DNA of 16,574 nucleotides from Dissophora ornata (lineage: Eukaryota > Mortierellomycota > Mortierellomycetes > Mortierellales > Mortierellaceae), in NCBI GenBank assembly GCA_025201705.1, contig MU617294.1, positions 1-16,574 of the forward strand, read 5' to 3'. A model generated the notes under the pieces. The model saw nothing but the letters and a program-made list of their open reading frames with translations. It ran no database searches and had not been told where the DNA came from. Below, one piece after another: positions 9,701 through 16,574 of the stretch (position 1 is the first letter of the stretch; every line of letters begins with the position of its first letter). Made by a program: the position numbers and the translations under genes.

Positions 9701-9742
9701 ATGCGCCTGATCCCCAGGGATTCGTCTGCCACAACAATATGA
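9701..9742 (+). other. upstream ORF overlapping the SWT1 start (ATGA)
   Basis: An ATG at 9701 opens a 13-codon frame that ends in TGA at 9740-9742, overlapping the SWT1 ATG (9739-9741) as ATGA. If transcribed in the leader it would place a terminating ribosome exactly on the main start codon. No protein function is implied. Alternatively the real transcript begins downstream of 9701. Confidence 0.35.
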
Positions 9743-11734
9743 GGGCCGAGCACCAGGCTCTTCAGCATCAACATGGGCAAGACCAGCAGGCCCTGGCGCA
9801 GGAGCAGAGGCAGGAGCAGGAGAATCTAATGCAGCAGCAACATCTACAGTTTCAGGATCAGCAGGCAACATTCTTTCGATTGCAAAATGAGTACCGTCAG
9901 GAACCAACACCACTCCGGGAGCATGAGTTGTTGATGCTCCAGCAGGCTGGACAACACACCCAGGAGATGTTTGTACAGCAACAACAACACCTTCTGGAAC
10001 GGCATCAGCAGGATCAGCTTCGATTGCAGGAACGGCAGTGGCACCAGGAACAGCTCTTGCTTCAGCAGCTTCAACAGCAACAGCAACATGAACAACAAAC
10101 GCAGCAACATCAACAGCAGGAACAACAGCGCCTACAGATTCAGCAGCAACAGCAGCAGAGCCAAGCAACATTCTTCCAACACCCGCAGCAACCACAACAG
10201 CAGCGTTACGATGCAGCGGATGAGGCCATGGATGTGGACGACGACGATCAATTGGAGTCAATTTCATCGACCATTATCAGCCTGCGACGACAGCCTATGT
10301 CAATTGAAACAGAGGCCATGAAAGCCTGGACGTCTGGCCCAGCGCCAGGATCTACTGATGCGAGCCCCGACGCAATCGTAGTCTTTGATACGAATGTCCT
10401 GATTTCCCACCTCAACTTTCTACAGAAATTGATCGAAAAACATGGAGCGGGACCATTGATCAGGAGAAACAACAATGGAGCCGTGAGCCTGGAACCCCGC
10501 ATCTTCTTTATTATACCTTGGGCCGTGGTTCAAGAGCTCGACGGATTGAAGGGTGGCGGTAGAGGAGGAGGGGAGATGGACTTGTCCATAAAAGCCCGAC
10601 GCGCTATCCAATATCTGGAGGAGGAACTGGGAAAGCCTTCGGATGAGAGGAGGATCAGAGCACAGCGTACGAGTGAGCGGGTCGAGAAACAATTGGTATG
10701 TGCAGTCCAATTAGTCGTATTGAATATGAGAGGCCAAATGGATGCGTGTTCGGTTATTCATTTGCGAACCGTTTCGAATGTAGACGAACGATGACACCAT
10801 CCTGGACTGCTGTCAATACTTCCGTTCCCTATACCCAAACAAGAATATCAGAGTCACGTTGTTCTCCAACGACAGAAACCTCTGCGTCAAAGCGTTGATC
10901 CATGATATCAATACCGTCTCTCACAGCAACACGGCCTTTGAGATCGGCACCGTAACTGCAGCTATCTTGGGGAACAGTCAGGCGCAGATCGATGAGGATG
11001 ACATGATGCTGGACCACGACGATGGCCTGGGCGCCAACCCAGAAATCTCAGCAACGAAAACACGAAGCTTTTCAAGCGATAGCAAGGTCTCAATTGCTTC
11101 CAGAAATTCAAAGGGCAACTATAGGACAGAAGTCAATGATCGCGAGATACAGCGGATCAAGTCAACTTACAAGGTCATGAAAGCACCCGATGGCATGGAT
11201 CCACAGCTCTTCGATCTGACGAGACATGTTGTCAAGAATTTGCGGAGATATCTTGAGTTTGCAGTGCCAGATCATTTGAAGGCTGCATTTGGCGATGACT
11301 GGAGGACCGTCACAGACTATAATGCAAACCGGGTCAAGGAGGAGGATATTGAGTACGACTGCAGGCGTTTGGCACAACCGATCCAGCTGCTACAAAGGTA
11401 TTGGAGGACTGTCTTTGTGGATCTATACGGATCCGTCAGGATGGGGAACCAGGCAAGGACTCGCCTGGATAGCCTTCAGAATTTTGTCAAGAGCTGGGAT
11501 AGAGTCGACACGTTTGGACTTGGGAAGGTATATAAGAAGGATCTGACGGTGTTCCTGGAGGATATCGATGCCGTTTTGGACGGACTAATGACCAAGCCTG
11601 AGAAGAAGCCAGCGGCTGTAGCAGGGGTGACTGTGTCAAAGCCTGAGCAGCCTAGCAATCTGTATTATGACACGCCGAACAGAGTGCGGCTGATCGAGGA
11701 CTGGAAGAAGTGCTGTCGTGCGCTACAGGACTAG
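9739..11734 (+). CDS. SWT1: Swt1-type PIN-domain RNA endonuclease, Q-rich N-terminus
   Basis: Swt1 is an endoribonuclease that works with nuclear pore and transcription-export factors to remove faulty mRNPs near the nuclear envelope. Exons 9739-10695 and 10784-11734 give 635 aa; the 88 bp intron starts GTATGT. Residues 1-160 are Gln-rich and coiled-coil-like, with a repeated QATFF motif. An acidic patch (DVDDDD) follows, then the PIN domain from about 213 to 375. It shows the expected acidic residues: D217 in VVFDTNVLIS, E266 in VVQELDGLKGG, D323 and D327 in DDTILDCC, and D349 in LFSNDRNLC. Residues about 435-610 are a helical domain resembling the C-terminal HEPN-like region of Swt1 proteins. 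The frame is open without an ATG back to 9658, so an upstream coding exon cannot be excluded. It is divergent from SSM4 and shares its promoter. Confidence 0.92.
9763..10203 (+). repeat. CAG/CAA-rich low-complexity tract encoding poly-Gln
   Basis: This part of SWT1 exon 1 mixes CAG and CAA codons, giving runs of up to six Gln (residues near 135-140). Because the codons are interrupted, the tract is encoded by a varied Q-rich sequence rather than a pure trinucleotide expansion. It also produces long spurious open frames on the opposite strand. Confidence 0.85.
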
Positions 11735-12160
11735 GCTGCCCGCGAATGTCCATCTGTCTCATCTACCCCTTGTTTGGTTATAGTTTAAATGTTGGTGATA
11801 CACGCCAACAGTACATACTTGTGTATAAATTAGACTTATATTGAACCTTCTCGAACGCGAAATCGCTGTTTGAGTGTTCACCCTCCGAGCGAGGCGTGCT
11901 TGTGATCGTTAGACAACACATGGACCATTTAGAGTGGGATCGCCCAAAAAAAAAAAAAAAATCCGAAGCGGTGTCCATTAGTCACTGTGTTGGATGCTTT
12001 TAAATATGTACATCAAGCACACATCTTTAATATTGGTGAGTATATTGATTCTACTGCGATGACTGTATGTACATGGTCTACATTACACAAACGTTCAACG
12101 TTCGCTCTTCTTTGTGATGAAACCGATTGCGCGTGGTGCATCGAAACCTCGCAGAAAACT
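11735..12160. other. convergent intergenic region between SWT1 and the ferritin-like gene
   Basis: These 426 bp contain the 3' flanks of both converging genes. The plus side is AT-rich just after the SWT1 stop (tataaatta near 11823-11831). An A16 run lies at 11946-11961, and TTTAAT near 12026 reads ATTAAA on the minus strand, a variant poly(A) signal for the ferritin-like gene. I see no further gene. Confidence 0.5.
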
Positions 12161-13495
12161 TTACTTTGTTTTACCCGCGAAAACCAGTGCTGGGCCTGCC
12201 AAGATATTGGCCTCGTCCATCACGGTGAGAGGCTTCGAGGTGGCAGTGACGAGGACATAGACATATCCGGTCGCAGCTTTGGGAAGGGCGCACTTGTTCA
12301 ATGGCGTCACGACGACTATGTTGCTGAAAATGAACTGACAGAACAGGTTGAGGGTCTTGAGGTGCGTGTTCATACCGTTGTATGAAACCTGCATAGTGCC
12401 CGAGTTACTGCTCTCCATGAAGGAGGGGTCCATCATAGAGCTAGGGTCCTCGGAGCTAGGGTCCTTGGAGCTAGAGTCTGATCTCTTGAAATGCTCCGAG
12501 GGCTTGGAACCGCTGGAACCACTGGAACTGCTGGAACTGCTGGAATGGCTGGAGCTGCTGGAATGGCTGGAGCTGCTTGAACCAAAAGTGAGCTTGAGCT
12601 GTGTGAATGGGGTAATTCCGAGCTGGAAAGGGCATGACTTGATAAAGTTGATAGCGATAGTGATGACTTCGCGAGCGGTCAATGGAGTATCGAATGGGTA
12701 GGGGGAAGCAGCTCCACCGAGGAGCTCGTTAAGGAAAGTAGAGTGGCGAGCCTCAACTGTGGTGATGGTAGCAGCAGCCGTCAAGATGTTGCCATTCAGA
12801 CCAGCAACCTGACCGAGGTAGGCAGAGACACCGGTGACCTCGAGAGCACGGGCAACGAGCAAGAAATCGTGAACATTCTTGACAGGGAACATGTACTTGC
12901 AGGCAGGGACAGGAGTTCCGCCCAGGGCCTTGATGACCGTCGTCAGGATTTGGACGTGGGTAGCCTCTTGGTTGGCAACGTTCACGAAGTTCTGGCGGAT
13001 CGAGCTAGAGTAACCGCTGCTATCGTAGTCGCTGCTGCTGAACTTTGCGAGACCCCACTTGTAGAATGCGGCCTCGAGATGCTCCAAGGTCAGAGCAAAG
13101 TTCAAAATCGCCAAAGTTTGCGTGTTGCCTGTGGTAGTGGCCGGCATGCCTCCCATAGGTGTCGTCATGTTCATGTTGGTTGGCATCGCTGCAGTGGGCA
13201 TCGTCATGGTAGCCTTGGTTGGCATCGTTCCATTAACCTTCATCCCAGTGGTCATCGCTCCAGTGGCCATCGTGGTTGGCATCGCTGCAGCGGTCGTCAT
13301 TGTCATGGTCTTGGCCTTGGTTGTCATTGATCCAACCATCGCTGTTGTCATCGCCCCAGCGGCTGTGGTTGTCATCGCTCCAGCAGCTGTGGTTTTCATC
13401 GCTCCAGCGGCTGTGGTTGTCATGGCTGCGGTGGTGGACTGTGCCACTGCGACCGCCGCGACGGCGGAGGCGATAACAATCAAGGAGAAACGCAT
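12161..13495 (-). CDS. secreted ferritin-like (Rds1-type) protein with Met/Thr-rich and Ser/His-rich regions
   Basis: This is an intronless 444 aa protein. Residues 1-18 form a signal peptide ending AVA before Gln19, so the product is exported or wall-bound. Residues 21-120 are Thr/Ala/Met low complexity with about 20 Met, often as GAMTT-like units. The ferritin-like four-helix domain spans about 125-285 and keeps a full di-iron ligand set: E138 (LEHLEAAFY, with E141 as alternative), E177/H180 (NQEATH), E219 (ALEVTG), E248/H251 (VEARH). A Ser/His tract (306-330) and a DPSSE-like repeat (about 345-357) precede a conserved-looking C-terminal part (367-440). Mature Cys residues are C199, C288, C386 and C402, perhaps two disulfides. 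Rds1-like ferritin_2 proteins are linked to fungal stress and fruiting, but iron storage or oxidase activity is not established. Function here is inferred from fold only. Confidence 0.9.
   Translation of the reverse strand: MRFSLIVIASAVAAVAVAQSTTAAMTTTAAGAMKTTAAGAMTTTAAGAMTTAMVGSMTTKAKTMTMTTAAAMPTTMATGAMTTGMKVNGTMPTKATMTMPTAAMPTNMNMTTPMGGMPATTTGNTQTLAILNFALTLEHLEAAFYKWGLAKFSSSDYDSSGYSSSIRQNFVNVANQEATHVQILTTVIKALGGTPVPACKYMFPVKNVHDFLLVARALEVTGVSAYLGQVAGLNGNILTAAATITTVEARHSTFLNELLGGAASPYPFDTPLTAREVITIAINFIKSCPFQLGITPFTQLKLTFGSSSSSHSSSSSHSSSSSSSSGSSGSKPSEHFKRSDSSSKDPSSEDPSSMMDPSFMESSNSGTMQVSYNGMNTHLKTLNLFCQFIFSNIVVVTPLNKCALPKAATGYVYVLVTATSKPLTVMDEANILAGPALVFAGKTK
12438..12482 (-). repeat. three 15-bp tandem units in the ferritin-like gene
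   Basis: Units beginning gagctagggtcct (plus-strand reading) repeat at 12438, 12453 and 12468, the third diverged. In the protein they give the DPSSE/DPSSM-like Ser/Asp segment. Nearby, two exact 18-bp units (12541-12558 and 12559-12576) encode the Ser/His run. Both look like in-frame minisatellites. Confidence 0.8.
13344..13433 (-). repeat. 24-bp tandem repeat, about 3.75 copies
   Basis: Units of 24 bp start at 13344, 13368, 13392 and 13416 with few mismatches. On the coding strand they specify the Thr/Ala/Met motif (TTAAGAM with small changes) directly after the signal peptide. The degenerate continuation to about 13155 suggests that the whole Met-rich region arose from unit expansion. Confidence 0.85.
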
Positions 13496-14331
13496 GTTGT
13501 GGATATTGAAATTACTGTGAAATTTGAGTGAGGAGGAGTGTAGTGTCAGAGATGTTGTGAATGTGTGGGGTCGTTTGAATGCAGTGAGGAATTGACGATG
13601 CGGGAATGAGGATAAAAAAATACGGAGGGGAGTGTGCTGGTACTTATAAGCTTTTGCGGAAGCGACGAAGGTCAGAGTGTCGTGCGTGGAAGTGCATTCA
13701 CGATGTATCAGGACAGTGCCAGGAAACGCGGAATAGCGGAAAGGAGCCAGACTCAGCCCTTTGACGGTACTCGCTGTAACATATGGGGATGGATCGCCAG
13801 TAGTCTACTTGGGGGTACTAGCCTTTCTGTAGTTGTGTGGTATATATCTCTGCAAACGCGACAAGTCGATTGGATAGAAAGATGTAGCGACCGCAGCGCG
13901 TTTTGCGCATGGGCGAGTTGTGTACCTTCTCTGAAGTGGCATCGCCATGTATCACGTATTCTGATCAATGCCCCTCTTTGGCAATATCTCTCCGTACAGT
14001 GCCTATCCATGCTTCGATGCTATTTATGGATTGCGCTAGATCTTTTGCGCTGCTTGTTCAGCTGTCGCGCTTCCTTGTCGCATATTATTAACATCGAACA
14101 AATGTACATTTGACCTCTCAGTCTCGCTCTCGTCACTGGAAAGAAAAGTAAGATCCCTTAATGAACACGACAATTTTAACAATTTTAAATGAAAATTTAA
14201 TTTTTAATGTCGCACACGCACAATCGGCAAGAGGACAAATAATCCCATAAATGGTGCTCTTATTGCCCCACCAATATTGCCCGAGGTGAAAACGCGACAA
14301 CCAGGCACAGTGCACCCTAAGGGTCAACAGC
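13496..14331. other. upstream region of the ferritin-like gene; no gene seen
   Basis: About 840 bp with leader and promoter of the ferritin-like gene at the left. A 160-codon plus-strand frame (13634-14113) has only a GTG start, sits over the promoter and has no recognisable domain, so I do not call it. An AT-rich stretch (14172-14208, built from AATTTTAA-like words on both strands) lies near the right end. Confidence 0.5.
13643..13650 (-). promoter_or_regulatory. TATA-like element of the ferritin-like gene
   Basis: The palindrome CTTATAAG lies about 150 bp upstream of the ATG of the ferritin-like gene, with a C-rich CCCCT (13626-13630, possible stress-response element core) just downstream. 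An inverted CCAAT (13869-13873) lies further upstream. A TATA-type, intronless gene fits inducible, strong expression, though this is inference. Confidence 0.4.
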
Positions 14332-15215
14332 TTATGTTCGGAGGTACAGAGGACTACCAAAGTACAGTATGTCGACCTTCGCAGTGATCTCGGGAAGCAG
14401 CGCAGAGACGACCATCCATTGATCAGGGACATCTAGTGCGATATACTTCGCGCTGGAGTATATGTAGACTATATCGGAGGTGAGGAGGTTTTTGTTCGTG
14501 AGGCACGGTACAAAAAATGCCCTATACTCCACGGGACGAAGGGGATCTCCTCTTTTAAAGTCTTTGCGAATAGTCGCAAGATCGCGTCCCTACTTATAGC
14601 CATCTTGCCGTTCTTTCATTCCATGAATCGGCATCTGTGCGCCATGTAGGTACTACTTGCTACTGATCTGGCACGCTCTCGCTCTTAGTATCGTAGTGTA
14701 GATGCCTGTATAGACTGCGGTTCGTCAGGCATTCAAGATAGGTATGTCTTGCTTGCCAATCATCTAATTTCCGATGCTTGGTCAAAAATAGGAGGCTCGA
14801 CTTATTTTGGAGCCGCTTTCTCGGATCTAGGGCCACATTGCCATGGGATGGCAAGCCCTGCTTGTGAGGCGCATCCAGGAGATTTTGTGTTACGCCCTGA
14901 AGTACAGATGCTACAAGGTGCTGCTTTAGATTCTATACCAGTGTTACCTGTACTGTAGAGCAGACAAGGCTGCTAAATAATCCTGATGACTTGAATTCAC
15001 CACTTTTGGATATTGATGATTAGGCGAATATGCGCTTTGCCTCCTTCAGAAACACGAAAAAACGTCAGCAAGAGAGTAAGAGAGAGAGCGCTTGCTTGTA
15101 ATAGCTTGTCAACGTCATTCGGAGTATTGCTCCCGCTAACTATCCCATATCTTGATTCTCTCTCTACAAATCTCCATACTTGTACGGCTCCTTTAAAGCC
15201 GCGAGATATCATCAT
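14332..15215 (-). pseudogene. decayed protein-coding relic, family not recognised
   Basis: Several coding-like segments follow each other on the minus strand, broken by stops and frame changes. Segment 1 runs from an ATG at 15215 to a TGA at 14997 (72 codons, includes GKAHIRLIINIQKW). Segment 2 is a short frame near 15000-14947 (DYLAALSALQYR). Segment 3 runs from about 14924 to a TAG at 14660 (includes GLPSHGNVALDPRKRLQ and YLECLTNRSLYRH). Segment 4 runs from 14589 to the TAA at 14334-14332 (85 codons without an early ATG, includes EYRAFFVPCLTNKN and DVPDQW). The order on one strand, the amino-acid mix and the small gaps suggest one ancestral gene with accumulated disruptions. An intact spliced gene is a less likely alternative. 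I cannot name the family and offer no function. Confidence 0.38.
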
Positions 15216-15803
15216 CGCAGCCTCCCCCTTCTAGTCCGCATCATAGATCACAAAACCTATGCCAGTGGACCTGCCTTGCTAGTTGAATTGTGAAAGCGCT
15301 GAGAGATGAATGTATAAAGGTCCTTTGGGTACCTCTCCACAGTCTATTGTGCTGGTGCTTAAATGAGTTCAGCAGGTTGATATAATACATCGCTAAGAGA
15401 ATCCTGCCTACAAATGCTGCCGTTGTTGAACTTAATGTAATAGCGCCAAAGCGCATCAAGACTAAAGATTCAAAGTCGCATATGGCCAAGATGCAAAGAT
15501 GATTGAGGCAGTTAGTCATTGACCTATGAGCACTTAATTGCGTATCTACAGCGCCGCATACAACTTCCGCTTTGGTGCTTACTAGAGCCATCATTGACGA
15601 ACCCGTGTTTTCGGCGATAAATGCATAGTGCGGCTGCGCTCTTGTGGCATCCCTACCCTCCTACGCGTGCTTCGTGATTGATAATTAGTACTAGACTGAG
15701 GCGGTGGCAATACTTGATGGACCTCAGGGATGGCGAGCGGACTCGACCGCGCGAGGCTATTGGTTGCGCTGCGCTCGTCCTTTCGAGGCTGCATCTCTGG
15801 CAA
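15216..15803 (-). other. possible upstream continuation of the relic
   Basis: Two further minus-strand open stretches, 15803-15591 (basic, Ser/Pro/Arg-rich, 70 codons) and 15594-15241 (117 codons, hydrophobic and His/Leu-rich), abut segment 1 of the relic with a frame change at each junction. They may be more of the same decayed gene, or simply chance open frames. No domain is recognised. Confidence 0.2.
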
Positions 15804-16160
15804 AACGCTGCACGTAATAGATCTAGGCCAAGACAGGATGCATAGTTTTGCTCCTTTTACGGCTTTAGCATGAGCGTAGACGCTGCAAGTGTGAAAAGAT
15901 TGGAGCTTTAGTGTTCATGAAAACGATGCAAACAATTGCTGCTGAAACTGAGGTAGCTATTGGTAGGCAAACGCATAGCACGGATTACTCCGTGCATGTT
16001 TGTCTTTGCGCATCGGATATTTCATTGCCACTGACGCGTTACGCCTCGACGCTACCTAGACTTTACTCCTTCAGTGGGATTTCTGACTGAAGGCCATTTT
16101 TGTAGTCGGCTCCATTCCTTGTCCAATCGGCTGATAGTTGGCTGGGCAAGCGGAGATTAA
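15804..16160. other. gene-free stretch with a short hairpin
   Basis: No coding frame is supported. A perfect 7-bp inverted repeat with a 4-nt loop (GCACGGA-ttac-TCCGTGC) is at 15978-15995. A CCAAT at 16122-16126 lies shortly before the weak gene candidate at 16161. Nothing else stands out. Confidence 0.4.
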
Positions 16161-16406
16161 ATGACTTCCTTTAGCCTTTCTGGAATCTCGGGCGCTGTCA
16201 ACTTAACTACGAAGGCGAGCATGGTGAGTGAAGAAAATTCGCCGATAGTTATCATTTCCGCAGCCAGATGTAAAAGAGGGTTTTGGACGGTGACCATATC
16301 GCATGATGGGACGGTTCAGGCAGAAGCTGAGCTGCAACGGCGGGTGTTGGTGCAGAACGGAAGAATAGCGCAGTTGGAGTATTTGTGGTTGGATCATGAT
16401 AACTAA
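16161..16406 (+). CDS. weak gene candidate near the right edge
   Basis: An ATG at 16161 opens an 81-codon frame to a TAA at 16404-16406. It contains a textbook donor (ATG|GTGAGT at 16224) and a frame-keeping acceptor at 16318-16319, a 96 bp intron like others in this window. The spliced form would be about 49 residues. A second open frame (16403 to the window end, including YMDTGFQYPYLELSLSS) lies just downstream and could belong to a later exon. No family is recognised; chance is a real alternative. Confidence 0.22.
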   Translation: MTSFSLSGISGAVNLTTKASMVSEENSPIVIISAARCKRGFWTVTISHDGTVQAEAELQRRVLVQNGRIAQLEYLWLDHDN

Positions 16407-16574
16407 GATCTGGAGGGAGAAGCGAAGATGACAATAGACGTAGTTTGAGTGGAATGGTCGTTTATATGGACACGGGGTTCCAGTACCCGTACTTGGAATT
16501 GAGTCTCTCTAGTCAGAGCGACGATAGTCATGGTGGTGGTGGTAGTTGTAGTAGTTCTGTTGATAGAGCGTTGA

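Larger units (their letters stand above)
9298..9738. promoter_or_regulatory. shared divergent promoter of SSM4 and SWT1
   Basis: The ATGs of the two divergently transcribed genes are 441 bp apart, so this segment must hold both promoters and both leaders. It contains a (GGT)8 microsatellite in the presumed SSM4 leader, a (TG)6 run, a CACGTG palindrome, and a perfect 9-bp inverted repeat. No convincing TATA box is seen for either direction, which fits housekeeping genes. Confidence 0.7.

Noticed and set aside
9698..10267. 189-codon minus-strand frame opposite SWT1
   Set aside because: Its Ala/Val-rich composition is the direct reverse reading of CAG/CAA codons; the forward strand carries the PIN protein.
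12348..12701. Leu/Glu repeat frame on the plus strand
   Set aside because: It is the antisense of the Ser/His repeats of the ferritin-like gene.
13634..14113. 160-codon plus-strand frame upstream of the ferritin-like gene
   Set aside because: It has only a GTG start, overlies the promoter, and its Cys/Trp/Ser-rich product has no recognisable domain.
15241..15594. Resemblance of ALVSTKAE to the RNase H region of copia-type retrotransposons
   Set aside because: Only a few residues agree; the expected following motifs are missing, so a retroelement call is not supported.
1..16574. tRNA, rRNA, CRISPR, insertion sequence or phage features
   Set aside because: No cloverleaf with a conserved T-loop, no regular spaced repeats and no transposase or integrase motifs were seen on reading either strand.

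Overview
The window reads as nuclear DNA of a filamentous, intron-rich fungus. Introns are 74-121 bp with GT...AG ends and often a CTAAC/CTGAC-like branch site. Genes are closely packed and the protein set is typically fungal. The gene style would suit an early-diverging lineage such as Mortierellomycota, but that placement is an inference; no marker gene here proves it.

Layout, left to right. Positions 1-533 are mostly pyrimidine-rich 5' sequence, with a possible divergent gene start at the left edge. A small Ser/Pro/Gln-rich protein of unknown function follows (534-875, +). A T-tract promoter leads into DPH6 (1227-4244, +, 7 exons, 812 aa), the diphthamide synthetase of elongation factor 2, fused to RidA-like domains. 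Only 57 bp separate its stop from that of the converging SSM4/DOA10 gene (9297-4302, -, 10 exons, 1369 aa), a RING-CH ER and inner-nuclear-membrane ubiquitin ligase. SSM4 shares a 441 bp divergent promoter with SWT1 (9739-11734, +, 2 exons, 635 aa), a PIN-domain RNA endonuclease with a Q-rich N-terminus. SWT1 converges on an intronless secreted ferritin-like protein (13495-12161, -, 444 aa) with Met/Thr-rich and Ser/His-rich low-complexity parts. From 13.5 kb to the right end there is no intact gene I can defend. That stretch holds what looks like a decayed protein-coding relic on the minus strand (about 15803-14332), a few hairpins, and a weak gene start near 16161.

Exon joins for the three spliced genes were derived by hand. 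Every junction keeps frame and total lengths divide by three: 2439, 4110 and 1908 nt.

How the genes relate: DPH6 (translation factor modification), DOA10 (membrane and nuclear-envelope protein degradation) and SWT1 (nuclear mRNP surveillance) are all housekeeping quality-control functions, and the last two are divergently promoted. I see no phage, CRISPR, secondary-metabolite or defence system. The more unusual points are the long tail after the Doa10 C-terminal element, the composition of the ferritin-like protein, the inverted repeat in the shared promoter, the purine-rich 3' splice site in DPH6, and the unrecognised relic on the right.
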